Assembly (NCBI RefSeq): GCF_036855935.1
Contig: NZ_JASPFK010000002.1
Coordinates: 1-64,000, forward strand
DNA: 64,000 bases
Source of the DNA: Sphingomonas sp. LR60
Lineage (GTDB): Bacteria; Pseudomonadota; Alphaproteobacteria; Sphingomonadales; Sphingomonadaceae
Direction of reading: 5' to 3'
A program made the translations under genes and the position numbers. Positions within the stretch are counted from its first letter, which is position 1. Every line of letters starts with the position of its first letter. The notes below the pieces were generated by a model. It made no database searches. It saw only the letters and a program-made list of their open reading frames with translations, and was not told where the DNA came from. Below are positions 27,325 through 35,881 of the stretch, in pieces.

Positions 27325-28406
27325 TCATTGCGTGCCCCGACAGCTCTCCCACTCTGCTCGAAGCGCCTGGACCAGCTCGGCCGCCGGCATCGCCCGCGCT
27401 AACGGTGCGCTTTGCCCGGCCCATTGAGCACCGAAACCATGCTCTCCTTTGGCCTTGGCGACCGCGTGCAGTGCTTTACCGGCGTCATACGCAATAGGGT
27501 AATCAGGGGGCCGGAGATCGCCAACCGTAGCCGTAAGTCCGGTGAACCGGTTGGCGAGCGCCCGAGCGGATCGGCCCGAAATGAGCGACGTCAGGGTCGT
27601 GTGGTAAGCGCCTGGCCCCGTGAGCGCGGCACGATAGGCGTCATCGGCAGCGCTCTCGGGGCACGCAATGAAGGCGGTGCCGAGCTGCGCCGCAACTGCG
27701 CCCAGATTGAGCGCCGAGGCGATCCCGGCACCGTCCATGATGCCCCCCGCCGCTATCACCGGAAGTCTGGTCTTGAGCACCAGAAGCCGCGTCAGTGCGA
27801 CAGTACCGAGCGCGTCGTCTGGCGCGGCGGGATCGAACACACCACGATGGCCGCCAGCTTCGATCCCCTGTGCGACAATCGCGTCAATGCCAGCCGCCTC
27901 GATCGCACGGGCTTCGTGCAGGCTGGTGGCCGTGGCCATGATCACGACGCCCCGCTCGCGCAGCGCCGTGATGACCTCAATTGAGGGCAAGCCAAAATGA
28001 AAGCTGATAACGGGCGGCGCTAGTTCCAACAGCATCGTCAGCATGTCGGCATCGTCGGCGAAGCTTTTGTAGATCGTTCGAAGTGCCACGGGGGCTTGGC
28101 ATCAAACTCCGCGAAAACCGGCGCGAGCCAGTCGAGCCAAGCGGCTTCCCCGACAGGATCCGCATTGGCGGTGCCATGAACGAACAGGTTGACGTTGAAC
28201 GCTCGACCGGTCCGCGCGCGCGTCTCCTCGATCATGCCGCGTGCGCCGATAGCATCGGTTGCGCCAACGCCGATCGACCCTAAGCCGCCTTCGTTGGATA
28301 CCGCGGCCGCAAGGGCCGGTGTGGATACCCCTGCCATCGGGGCCTGAACGAGGGGGACAGACAAGCCTAGTCGATCGATCACAGAAGTCGGCATCTGACA
28401 CCTCAA
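27325..28406 (-). pseudogene. Nitronate monooxygenase, split by a frameshift
   Basis: Together two frames form a complete FMN-dependent nitronate monooxygenase of about 359 residues. The N-terminal piece has VPLVQAPMAGVSTPALAAAV and SIGVGATD. The second piece has ISFHFGLPS, the GIEAGGHRG phosphate-binding loop and [15 protein letters not shown]. The first frame runs off after FAEFDAKPP. One extra G in the five-G run at 28090-28094 (plus strand) joins it to [10 protein letters not shown]. It would oxidise alkyl nitronates. It is convergent with the ABM operon and preceded by a strong palindrome at 28469-28496. Confidence 0.85.
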
Positions 28407-28468
28407 CGCGAGCTTGGCTGCCCATCGAGAAGACTACCAATCTACCGGGCATCGCTAAAGCTTCATAA

Positions 28469-28496
28469 GGTGTCACAACCGAACGGTTGTGCCACC
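28469..28496. promoter_or_regulatory. Palindromic operator candidate upstream of the nitronate monooxygenase gene
   Basis: GGTG-T-CACAACCG and CGGTTGTG-C-CACC form 13-base arms with one mismatch around AA. The site lies 63 bases upstream of the nitronate monooxygenase start, without a T tract, so it is more like a repressor site (TetR/HxlR-size) than a terminator. Confidence 0.5.
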
Positions 28497-28726
28497 ACAT
28501 ACCGGCGGCTTTCGACCGTCCCAATCCTGAAAGCTGACTAGCGGGAAAGTCCCCAATGTCGGCCACTACGGGTCACATGAACGAACGACCGGTTTTGGGA
28601 AGGCGTCGGTGCCAGCTAAATGACAAGGATTGGGCGGCAGCCGACTGGCCGCTTTTCCGGAGATATGACCGGCTACCGACGTCAGACCCGTTGCTCCGTT
28701 GGCCATGGTGGTCACGGAGAACGGCA

Positions 28727-29359
28727 ATGGGTACGTCAGAGTTCGATCCAAATGCAGGTGAACGCCGCCCCTGGAATGTTGGGCGGAAGGTTGGTGCCAA
28801 GCGCGCCCTCAAACCACGGCAGGTTTGGGCCATTCGCTTCTTCCTCGACCAGCACCGCCGACTGCGTGATCGGGCGCTTTTTGATCTCGCCATCGACAGC
28901 AAGCTGCGCGGTTGCGACGTCCTGAAGATGAGGATTGGTGACATCGTTCTTGGCGGCCATGTGCGCAGCCGGGCGATCGTCGTTCAGGCGAAAACCGGGA
29001 GGGCCGTTCAGTTCGAGCTGATGGCGGACGCGCGAGCAAGCCTGCTGGCTTGGTTAGAGAGGCGCGGTGGCTCTCTCGCCGATTATGTCTTTCCGAGCCG
29101 AACGGATCATGCTCGCCCGCTCAGCACGCGACAGTACGCCAGGCTGGTCGCCGAATGGGTGGACGGTGTCGGTTTACGCCCCGAAGAATACGGAACGCAC
29201 TCCCTTCGACGTACCAAGGCATCCATCATCTATAAGGCCTCAGGTAATCTGCGCGCTGTGCAGATCTTGCTCGGCCATGCGAAAATCGAAAATACCGTCC
29301 GCTACCTGGGCGTGGACGTGGAAGATGCGCTGAGCTTGGCGGAAGGCGTCGAGGTCTGA
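28727..29359 (+). CDS. Short tyrosine recombinase/integrase
   Basis: This 210-residue protein contains just the catalytic domain of phage-type integrases. The active-site set is complete: R61 (KLRGCDVLKM), K89, H158 and R161 (THSLRRTKAS), H184 (LLGHAKIENT) and the nucleophile Y193. The usual N-terminal core-binding domain is missing; only about 27 residues precede the catalytic fold. Stand-alone forms like this are common on conjugative elements and plasmids. GGAGAACGGC precedes ATG 28727. No attachment-site repeat was identified. Confidence 0.88.
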   Translation: MGTSEFDPNAGERRPWNVGRKVGAKRALKPRQVWAIRFFLDQHRRLRDRALFDLAIDSKLRGCDVLKMRIGDIVLGGHVRSRAIVVQAKTGRAVQFELMADARASLLAWLERRGGSLADYVFPSRTDHARPLSTRQYARLVAEWVDGVGLRPEEYGTHSLRRTKASIIYKASGNLRAVQILLGHAKIENTVRYLGVDVEDALSLAEGVEV

Positions 29360-29365
29360 CCGACA

Positions 29366-29393
29366 CCGGCTTCTCGCATGAGCGGGAAGCCGG
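29366..29393 (+). terminator. Hairpin after the integrase gene
   Basis: CCGGCTTC and GAAGCCGG pair around a 12-base loop, seven bases after the integrase stop. There is no strong T tract, so its terminator role is only likely by position. Confidence 0.5.
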
Positions 29394-29444
29394 ACCTGGC
29401 AAACGGCAAAAGCGACCGGTCGGCTGCCGCCCAGCTTCGGACAT

Positions 29445-29515
29445 TCATTGCAACCAGGAAGGAAGGTCGAATGCCTCTCCAAGCGCGCCTTTCAGCGTCG
29501 GTCTGGGTATTGCCT
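29445..29515 (-). pseudogene. C-terminal remnant of a DUF7336-like gene
   Basis: Read on the minus strand this stretch gives ...GEAFDLPSWLQ followed by TGA. It is nearly identical to the end of the intact gene at 30036-30311 (GEAFDLPGWLQ). The flanking bases are also alike (ACATTCATTGCAACC). No other part of a second copy is seen, so a duplication or recombination left only the tail. Confidence 0.65.
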
Positions 29516-29566
29516 GAGCAACCTTAGAGCCACATTATGAAGACTGAAGCACGATAGGGTAGGCAC

Positions 29567-29947
29567 ATGGCAACGTTGGGTCTCGATCACTACAACCTAC
29601 GCGTCACAAGCGATCGCCTGGATGCGCTTGTAGACTTTTACGTCTGTATTGTCGGGCTCAAAGTAGGTCATCGGCCGGCCGTTGATATCGATGGAAGGTG
29701 GCTGTATGCTAATGGCCGGGACGTCCTTCACATCGCGGTTGACGATAGCGTTGAAAATTCCATCGTGGCTGGTCGACAATCAATCAATCACGTCGCTTTC
29801 CTGTGCGACAATCTACCGGCGGTTCGCGACACGCTAGGTCAGCGATCTATTCCGTTTGAAACAGTCGAGGACGAAGCAGTAGGTGCGGTGCAGTTATTCT
29901 TGAGCGACCCGGATGGGCGCGGAATAGAGCTCATATTTAAAAGGTAA
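29567..29947 (+). CDS. VOC (glyoxalase/bleomycin-resistance) superfamily protein
   Basis: This 126-residue protein contains one vicinal-oxygen-chelate domain. The first metal-ligand strand is LGLDHYNLRV, the second SINHVAFLCDNL and the last a glutamate in GRGIELIFKR. The helix LDALVDFYVCIVGLKVG is typical. Such proteins act on or sequester small molecules; no substrate can be named. It lies between a remnant and an intact copy of a DUF7336-like gene, so it may have arrived by the same rearrangement. Its A/T use is higher than that of the core genes around it. Confidence 0.85.
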   Translation: MATLGLDHYNLRVTSDRLDALVDFYVCIVGLKVGHRPAVDIDGRWLYANGRDVLHIAVDDSVENSIVAGRQSINHVAFLCDNLPAVRDTLGQRSIPFETVEDEAVGAVQLFLSDPDGRGIELIFKR

Positions 29948-30035
29948 AGCGTAAGCGATCTCCGTTTTCGATATCAAGGTCGGTCTAAACCGCTTCTTGA
30001 AAGCGGTCCTTCCGCTCTCGCTCAGCTCCGAACAT

Positions 30036-30311
30036 TCATTGCAACCAACCGGGAAGGTCGAATGCCTCTCCAGCCGCGTCTTTCGGCGGCGGTCCGATGC
30101 TTGTCACGAATCCATCTTGCCAGCCGGTTAACCCGAGCTTTGTGGGAATGACATCAAAGCCGTCCGGATAATCGGAAAAGCCAGGCTTTTCTTTGAGGGC
30201 CTTAACCGCCGCCAAGGCGTCCCGCTCGGATGCATAGATGCCGATATGAAGCTCCGTATCCTCGCGATGATCATATTCGCGGGTGAACCAAAGATCGAAA
30301 ACGGTGTCCAT
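30036..30311 (-). CDS. DUF7336-like small protein
   Basis: This 91-residue protein (MDTVFDLWFTREYDHREDTE ... AFDLPGWLQ) has the segment IGIYASERDALAAVKALKEK followed by PGFSDYPDGFDVIP. This resembles small proteins that begin with a V/FxLWF or VWVLWH strand and carry IGVYSTREDAEAAI; I recall these as DUF7336. ATG 30309-30311 is taken, since upstream codons from TTG 30392 show no homology. Function unknown. A tail of a second copy lies at 29445-29515. Confidence 0.6.
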   Translation of the reverse strand: MDTVFDLWFTREYDHREDTELHIGIYASERDALAAVKALKEKPGFSDYPDGFDVIPTKLGLTGWQDGFVTSIGPPPKDAAGEAFDLPGWLQ

Positions 30312-30582
30312 CGCGAAGGGATATCGGTGCACTCGCGGCGCAGCAAGCGAATGACCGCTCTCCACCAGAACCAGGCATTTGAAGCGGAGCAACGTTCCGC
30401 CTCAGTCAGCTTTCACACTCGGGCGTGAGGTCGAACGAAGCTGATCGTACCCTCCAGAGAATGTTCGCGCGCGCCTTCAGCCTACGCTGCACGGACGAGG
30501 CAGGAGCAATGGACGAGGATTGGGTGACGCCGTAAGCCAGCGCGTCCCTTCCGCCGCCAGCCACGCTTTCGGAGAACAGCGA

Positions 30583-31434
30583 ATGTCACGATCCTACACG
30601 CTGGTCATCGACTGCCCGGACCGTCCCGGCATCGTTTACAGCGTCAGCAGGATCATCTTCGAGAATGACGGCAACATCCTTGAATCCCGCCAGTTCGAGG
30701 ATCGTGAGACAGGCCGCTTCTTCCTCCGAGTCGTCTTCGAAAGCGGGCGCGAACAAACCGTACTGGCGGCTGCGGTTGCAACCCTCGGCGAAGGATTTGA
30801 TATGGAGTGGAAGCTGGTACCGACAAACCAGCCCGTCAAAGTCCTGATCCTGGTGTCGAAGTTCGATCACTGCCTGGCGCACCTGCTCTACAAGGTGCGG
30901 ATCGGGGAGATTCCAATTGAGATCGTCGGGATCGCATCGAACCATCCGGCCACGGCGCTGACCGCAACCGATCTTCGGGACATTCCCTTCCACCATCTGC
31001 CGGTTACGCGCGACACCAAGGCGCAGCAGGAAGCCGGCATCAAGGTGTTGGTGCAAGACAGCGGCGCCGAGTTGGTCGTGCTCGCACGCTACATGCAGAT
31101 CCTGTCGGATAATCTGGCCGCCCATCTGTCGGGCCGCTGCATCAACATTCATCACAGCTTCCTGCCCAGCTTCAAGGGCGCGAAACCCTATCATCAAGCT
31201 CACGCCCACGGCGTGAAGATGATTGGCGCGACCGCTCATTACGTCACCGCCGATCTGGATGAGGGGCCGATCATCCACCAAGGCGTCGAAAGCGTGACCC
31301 ATGAGGATTCACCCGACGATCTCGTTCGCAAGGGTCGCGAGATTGAAAATCAAGTACTGGGGCAGGCCGTCGCTTGGCATGTGGCGCGCAGGGTTATCCG
31401 TAACGGCAAGAAGACGATCGTCTTTAAAGGCTGA
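30583..31434 (+). CDS. purU: Formyltetrahydrofolate deformylase (PurU)
   Basis: This 283-residue protein has an N-terminal ACT domain (residues 1-80: YTLVIDCPDRPGIVYSVSR ... FFLRVVFES) and a C-terminal formyltransferase-like domain. The latter has VLILVSKFDHCLAHLLYKV, VLARYMQILS and the catalytic CINIHHSFLPSFKGAKPYHQ, with TADLDEGPIIHQ providing the Asp. It hydrolyses 10-formyl-THF to formate and THF, balancing one-carbon pools or feeding formate to formaldehyde oxidation. GGAGAACAGCGA precedes ATG 30583. It is intact and complete, yet sits in the accessory mosaic next to IS debris, so it may be a second, acquired copy. Confidence 0.93.
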   Translation: MSRSYTLVIDCPDRPGIVYSVSRIIFENDGNILESRQFEDRETGRFFLRVVFESGREQTVLAAAVATLGEGFDMEWKLVPTNQPVKVLILVSKFDHCLAHLLYKVRIGEIPIEIVGIASNHPATALTATDLRDIPFHHLPVTRDTKAQQEAGIKVLVQDSGAELVVLARYMQILSDNLAAHLSGRCINIHHSFLPSFKGAKPYHQAHAHGVKMIGATAHYVTADLDEGPIIHQGVESVTHEDSPDDLVRKGREIENQVLGQAVAWHVARRVIRNGKKTIVFKG

Positions 31435-31520
31435 AACATCCTCGGCTTGTGGTGAGAGTGGTAAGTTGCGCATTTTCCGATTGGGAAGCTCGAGTGCAAG
31501 AACCGATAGGACAGCGTCTC

Positions 31521-31567
31521 AGCGGGGGCAGCGCTGAGCTGTTTGGGGGCTCCACGCTGCCCCCGCT
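31521..31567. repeat. GC-rich hairpin, unit 1 of a pair
   Basis: AGCGGGGGCAGCG (31521-31533) and CGCTGCCCCCGCT (31555-31567) are perfect 13-base inverted repeats around a 21-base loop. The right arm with its flanks (GGCTCCACGCTGCCCCCGCT plus GCCAC) recurs exactly at 37583-37607, where the left arm is imperfect. Confidence 0.65.
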
Positions 31568-31611
31568 GCCACAAGGCGCGTCGCACTTCGGCTTGAAACC
31601 GCAGAGCGATG

Positions 31612-31789
31612 TAAAGGGCGGCCGTTCGCGTCGGCGATGGCATGGAGCTTGATGTTCATGCCGCCTTTGATGCGCCCGATTAGGCGGCCGAGATCCTTTC
31701 TAACCCGCAGGCTCGATGCCGTGCGGTGCGCCTTCAGGTAGGTCGCGTCAAAATGACCGGCTTTGGCTCGGCACCTGCTGCCGCCAGCC
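31612..31789 (-). pseudogene. IS5-family transposase fragment
   Basis: The minus strand encodes KAGHFDATYLKAHRTASSLR followed by KDLGRLIGRIKGGMNIKLHA and ADANGRP. This is the catalytic middle of IS5/IS427-type DDE transposases, with the Asp of DATYLKAHR and the G(R/Q)xKGGMNxKLHA block. Both ends are missing: it is cut by the IS481 element on the right and by the GC-rich hairpin on the left. Confidence 0.75.
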
Positions 31790-32805
31790 TGTTTGATCCC
31801 ACGGTTTGATGGTGCGATCCTTTCGTTGGAATGGAAGGAAGCCGTATGGGACAGGTACGTCATGGGTGCGCCACGACCACGCACGCCGTCCGAGCAGCAA
31901 TACAGCGATCGCAAGCTTCGCTCGCGACGCTGAGCCGGGAACTCGGGATCAACCCGAAGACGGTCGCGAAGTGGCGTAAGAGGGCGACGGTCGAGGACCT
32001 GAAGACCGGGCCGAAGGCCCCTCGTTCAACGACCCTGACTGAAGCCGAGGAGGCAATGGTTGTGGCGTTCCGGCGCCACACGTTGCTGCCGCTCGACGAC
32101 TGCCTCTACGCTCTGCAGCCGTCGATCCCGCACCTGACCCGGTCAGCGCTGCACCGATGCCTACAGCGGCATGGCATCTCCCGCCTGCCGGACATCGAAG
32201 GCGACAAGCCGAAGCGGCAGCGCTTCAAGCGCTACCCGATCGGCTTCTTCCACATCGATATTGCCGAGGTGCAGACCGCCGAAGGCAAACTGTACCTTTT
32301 CGTCGGCATCGACCGCACCAGCAAGTTCGCGGTCACCCAACTGGTTGAGAAGGCTGACAGGCGGACAGCCTGGGAGTTCCTGGAACACCTGCTGAAAGCC
32401 GTACCTTACCGCGTTCACACGATCCTCACCGATAATGGCATCCAGTTCGCCGAGCAGCCGCGTAATCGCAACACCGCCTGGTCGCGCCAGATGCGCTTCG
32501 ACATGATCTGCGACGCAAATGGCATCGAGCACCGACTCACGAAACCGAACCATCCATGGACCAACGGTCAGGTCGAGCGAATGAACCGCACCATCAAAGA
32601 GGCGACCGTCAAACGCTTCCACTACGAAAGCCACGACCAGTTGCGCACGCACCTCGCCGACTTCATGGCCGCCTACAACTTCGCCCGCCGGCTCAAGACG
32701 CTCAGCGGTCTCACGCCCTACGAATACATCGCCAAGATCTGGACGTCAGAGCCAGACCGGTTCATCGTCGACCCGATCCACCAAATGCCAGGACTAAACA
32801 CCTAG
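31790..32805 (+). mobile_element. IS481-family insertion sequence
   Basis: The left end TGTTTGATCCC... (from 31790) and the right end ...CCAGGACTAAACA (to 32800) are imperfect inverted repeats of about 23 bases. They enclose one transposase gene whose stop lies a few bases past the repeat. The left flank is IS5 debris and the right flank is the broken end of traD, so the element sits at a rearrangement joint. No clear target duplication is seen. Confidence 0.75.
31846..32805 (+). CDS. IS481-family transposase
   Basis: This 319-residue DDE enzyme has an N-terminal helix-turn-helix (LSRELGINPKTVAKWRKR) and an integrase core with D138 (FFHIDIAEVQ), D196 (ILTDNGIQF) and E244 (TNGQVERMNRTIKEA). 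It ends in the NPIHHxxGLNT-like tail (DPIHQMPGLNT). ATG 31846 follows GGAAGGAAGCCGT. The frame is uninterrupted, so the element could be active. Confidence 0.88.
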   Translation: MGQVRHGCATTTHAVRAAIQRSQASLATLSRELGINPKTVAKWRKRATVEDLKTGPKAPRSTTLTEAEEAMVVAFRRHTLLPLDDCLYALQPSIPHLTRSALHRCLQRHGISRLPDIEGDKPKRQRFKRYPIGFFHIDIAEVQTAEGKLYLFVGIDRTSKFAVTQLVEKADRRTAWEFLEHLLKAVPYRVHTILTDNGIQFAEQPRNRNTAWSRQMRFDMICDANGIEHRLTKPNHPWTNGQVERMNRTIKEATVKRFHYESHDQLRTHLADFMAAYNFARRLKTLSGLTPYEYIAKIWTSEPDRFIVDPIHQMPGLNT

Positions 32806-33968
32806 CGGGTCGGCGATCGTCTTGGCGAGGCGCTTGGGAACCTGCTTCAGGTCGGCCGTCATGAGGTTGTCGGCCAGCGCCAGGTTCGACATCATTCTCT
32901 TCTCGATGAGCTTCATGCACATTTCGATGAAGAGGGGGCGAGCGGCGAGCGCCCAGATGGGCTCGGAGGAACCTCCGTCGGACGGGATCAGCGCAGCGGC
33001 TGCGACCGTGAACTCACTGTAGGTCCGACAGTCGTTGGAGATCGAACGGGCCGGTAGCGGACATCCAGCGGGTTCAGGATGGTGTCGCGTTCCGGGTCGT
33101 AGAATGCCTCTACGTAGGCGCCCGTTAGATCGAAGACGACGACGCTGTCCCGGCGCTCCCGGATCTGCGCGATGGTCTTCCGGAGTGCGGTCGTTTTTAC
33201 CGGCGCCGGTCGTGCCCAAAAGCAGCGAATGCGACTGCTCAAGGCGATGCGGGTAGGGGATGCCGGCGATGGTGTAAGGGTGGTGGATTCCACCTGCCTT
33301 CCGCGCCCCGAAGGGCAGCTTCAGGACCTGCTCGGGGTCTTGTTGGGGAAGAGGCTCTGAGCCTCCTTCACGAACTCGATTTTGTTGTGCTGGACGATCT
33401 CGGCGTAAAGCACATTCCGGTCGACCAGCATGGCACCGCGCTCGTGCCGCTCCTGCACCATGGCCCTGCCGCGTCGCTTGGAAAAGTCGACGTACCAGAT
33501 GGCCAGCGGCACCGTGATGCACGAGGCGATCATGCACGAACCGATGAATCCACGAACGGCTTTATCCCACGCGCGGGCGACCTCCGGAACGTAGGGAACA
33601 TAGCCCATGATCGTCCGGTGCAGTGTGTTGTCGGGCATCCGCAGGTCGACCTGCTTCAGGTTGTCGAGCGCCACCCAATTCCACAGGCTCGCCAGGATCC
33701 TCATGCAGATCAGCTGGACGTTATTTTCGTCCAAGGTGATCGAGAGGATGATGACGTAGGAGAGGGCGAATACGCCGAGCCACATCAGGATCGGCAGTTT
33801 TGCCCCCTGAAGCCACATCAGGACCTAGGTATTTAGGAGCTGCAAACCGCGCGTGAAGTTGCCCAAATTACGCGGTAGCTCGCCCCGTGCGGAATGATGC
33901 TCCTGAGGTATGGCGCGGCCATCGTTGCGGATGTCACGACGCACGTTCTTGGGGTTATCGCGTGCCAT
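32801..33968 (-). pseudogene. traD: Conjugative coupling protein TraD, fragmented and truncated
   Basis: Pieces in different frames read as one TraD-type protein. An N-terminus from ATG 33966-33968 (MARDNPKNVRRDIRNDGRA) hits an amber TAG at 33826-33828. Next comes the membrane region with LPILMWLGVFALSYVIILSI, then VLKLPFGARKAGGIHHPYTI, the Walker A SLLLGTTGAGKTT, and VVVFDLTGAYVEAFYDPERD. The last piece, DLKQVPKRLAKTIADPL, is cut by the IS481 element. Frameshifts occur near 33334-33337 (G run one short), 33194-33198 (T run one long) and near 33045. The C-terminal half of the ATPase is gone, so it cannot pump DNA. Confidence 0.85.
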
Positions 33969-34245
33969 GATACTGCTCCATCCGAAGGTCGGTTTGGGCG
34001 ATCAAATGGTCACGCAGCTCTGGGTGATTTTCGCGGATGATCGCATCGAGGGCGATCTGCGTATATTCGGTCACGCGCATGTGGCGGAGCTGGCTGTCGT
34101 CGACGCGCTTCGCCCCGGCGACGAAATGCTCGATCGCCAGTCGGATCACGTCCGACGGGGTACGATTCTGACGCGCTGCGACCGCATCAACTTGGTCACT
34201 CAGATCGCGAGGGATCCGGACCGTGCAGTGTGTTTTGGTACTCAA
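33955..34245 (-). CDS. Ribbon-helix-helix (CopG-like) protein of the mobilisation region
   Basis: The 96-residue product has an N-terminal RHH motif (CTVRIPRDLSDQVDAVAARQ ... TPSDVIRLAIEHFVAG, residues 7-45). A charged helical tail follows. Its end overlaps the traD start by 14 bases, so both belonged to one transfer operon. RHH proteins at such positions bind oriT and help the relaxase; here the upstream gap holds an oriT-like set of inverted repeats. No relaxase gene is visible. Confidence 0.75.
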   Translation of the reverse strand: MSTKTHCTVRIPRDLSDQVDAVAARQNRTPSDVIRLAIEHFVAGAKRVDDSQLRHMRVTEYTQIALDAIIRENHPELRDHLIAQTDLRMEQYHGTR

Positions 34246-34715
34246 GAGCCAGCTCCCTAGCAGGGGGCTGGTGAGCTCTACGGAAGCCTCTATTTATCGG
34301 CTCTACGTTCCCCGATCAAGCGGATCGTTCATGGAGGCGACGATTTTGTGGCACGTTGTGTAACGCGAAAATGGCGGATTTCAGCCGTTTTTCGAGTGTG
34401 CCGCGTTGTGCCACAAAACGTAACACATTGTGACCCTCAATAGGCGGCTGCTAACTAACTAAAAAACCACGGTAAAAGAGAAGCGAAGCTTGCGTAGGGT
34501 GTGCTCTACTGTAGTCCCGATTCCTCCGTATCGTTCTGGTCCTTCTACTCTTCTGGACTGACCTCGGATCGTCCCGGGTTTCCGCCGGGATCAGAACCGC
34601 CGCTAGGCGGAAAGCGGATGCCCAAGGGCGCTGCGCGCCGGATCTGAGAGGCATCGTCAGATGAAAAATCATCGGATTGCTCCATGGTCGTTCTAGTGGA
34701 TTTCAGAGCGCCTCA
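34246..34715. other. Non-coding stretch holding candidate oriT
   Basis: No gene is seen between the divergent RHH and downstream plus-strand genes. The near end has a hairpin, CCAGCTCCCT-AGC-AGGGGGCTGG (34249-34271). The middle has the repeats listed separately at 34344-34434. From 34441 the sequence is AT-richer, with GCTAACTAACTAAAAAACC, then pyrimidine-rich TCTGGTCCTTCTACTCTTCTGG near 34540. Confidence 0.5.
34344..34434. other. Candidate origin of transfer (oriT)
   Basis: TTTTGTGGCAC (34344-34354) and GTGCCACAAAA (34408-34418) are perfect 11-base inverted repeats. Nested beside them are CGTTGTGTAACG (34354 on) and its near-inverse CGTAACACATTG (34419 on). Such paired inverted repeats upstream of an RHH-traD operon are typical of oriT, where relaxase and accessory proteins bind. 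A nic consensus could not be recognised. Confidence 0.4.
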
Positions 34716-34991
34716 ATGACAGGTATATCGATCCCGTTCAGAGCCGATAAGCCGTACCGAAAAGGACACACTACGGCGAAGTCACTGGATGCTGAGCTGG
34801 CCGCGATCGCAGCTGAAGAACGCAAGCTCGCCGAGCGCCGTCAGGCGCATCAGGCGAAGGTGCGGGAGGCGGCTGTCGGAGCAGTCGAGAAGGCGGGTCT
34901 GTTCAAGGTCCCACTCGATCGACTGGAGGGGCTGATGAAGGCGGTGAAGACGCTGGGCGTCGACGAAGTCGAGAAGCGGCTCACGGCGTAA
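34716..34991 (+). CDS. Small helical protein of the mobile region
   Basis: This 91-residue, strongly charged protein has a central coiled helix (LDAELAAIAAEERKLAERRQ) followed by VEKAGLFKVPLDRLEGLMKA and LGVDEVEKRLTA. It resembles small MobC/TraC-like or DUF6437 proteins found beside traD in proteobacterial mobile elements, divergent from it as here; the assignment is tentative. ATG 34716 is taken as start. A strong terminator follows at 35024. Confidence 0.55.
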   Translation: MTGISIPFRADKPYRKGHTTAKSLDAELAAIAAEERKLAERRQAHQAKVREAAVGAVEKAGLFKVPLDRLEGLMKAVKTLGVDEVEKRLTA

Positions 34992-35023
34992 GCCTGAGCC
35001 GGTTCAAGACCATGGTCACGGCG

Positions 35024-35064
35024 ATGGCCGCATGGGGCTGCTACCTCATGCGGCCATTCTTTTT
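35024..35064 (+). terminator. Rho-independent terminator
   Basis: ATGGCCGCATG (35024-35034) and CATGCGGCCAT (35047-35057) are a perfect 11-base stem around 12 bases, followed directly by TCTTTTT. It ends the plus-strand gene at 34716-34991. Confidence 0.8.
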
Positions 35065-35110
35065 CAGACGGAATAGAGGCGTAGCCGTCTTGAGATTGGC
35101 AGGCAAAATA

Positions 35111-35141
35111 GGGACGCACCAGCCGGTAGGCTGGGCGTCCC
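35111..35141 (-). terminator. Rho-independent terminator, minus strand
   Basis: GGGACGC-CCAGCC and GGCTGG-GCGTCCC pair (one bulge) around TACC when read on the minus strand, followed by TATTTTG. It lies 32 bases past the proposed stop (35173) of the minus-strand gene 35173-35474 and supports that stop. Confidence 0.65.
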
Positions 35142-35172
35142 TATGGGTCGGTAAGCGCGTATTGCTGGGCCG

Positions 35173-35474
35173 TTAGGTCCATGCGAGATGGTATTCTCCC
35201 TCGGCCTGTTTAGGGCCGCCATGGTAGTCACGGCCTCGACGTATTGGGACATATGTGGATCCTCATCGAGCCGTCGGCGAATGCGTGGATCCATGAGCCG
35301 TTGCCGAAGTTGTGACATCGGGATTGTTCCGCACAACTCCTCGTCCAATTCAAGGCTCGCGAGGAGGGCGAATGCGTTGCCGCTCGCAACCTCCGACACG
35401 GGAGCGCCATCGGGATTGAGCCAAGGCCGCGCCGGATGTCGCCGGTCGATTGCTCCTGCCAAATGCGCACGCAT
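35173..35474 (-). pseudogene. Hypothetical protein, probable frameshift near its end
   Basis: The frame from ATG 35472-35474 reads MRAHLAGAIDRRHPARPWLN, later LLASLELDEELCGTIPMSQL and DPHMSQYVEAVTTMAALN. It then loses likely coding character and runs through a terminator. Shifting by one base after MAALN gives QAEGEYHLAWT and TAA 35173-35175, just before the hairpin at 35111. A single base is probably missing near 35211. The family is not recognised; it may start further upstream in another frame. Confidence 0.45.
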
Positions 35475-35881
35475 CGACCGCGAAACTGTGCATCGTCGAT
35501 CAGCCGACCTTGCCGCCGACCACAGCGTCAGTCATGCGCGTCGGGCAGCATCTCGGCTCGCTTAGCCACCGGGTCGGCATTTGCGACACATGCTTCGGCA
35601 AGCAGCTATATCGCACCGCACGGGCCTTGCTGGCGGACCGGCTGCAGCGATGGATGAGGGTGGCGGGTTCGCTTCGATTGGCCGTAATCTTGCGCTTTAT
35701 CTGACGCGCACTTGGCCTGATCACGACGAGCTTTCGATGGTCACTTTAGCACTCACGAACACGCACGATGTTCGGTCGTCCGAACCGCGCAAACCAGATC
35801 CTGCGTGTCGCGGGCAGATACAGTCAAAGCGCCCGCTTTCGCTCTAACCCTGGGCAGCTCTTATATCGTGCTTCGAACGCG
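35475..35881. other. Unassigned stretch in the mobile mosaic
   Basis: Short open frames exist on both strands, such as plus 35450-35704 containing VGICDTCFGKQLYRTARALL, but none has a clear start, ribosome site or known relative. Codon use is mixed. I see no repeat or hairpin of note. Confidence 0.35.
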
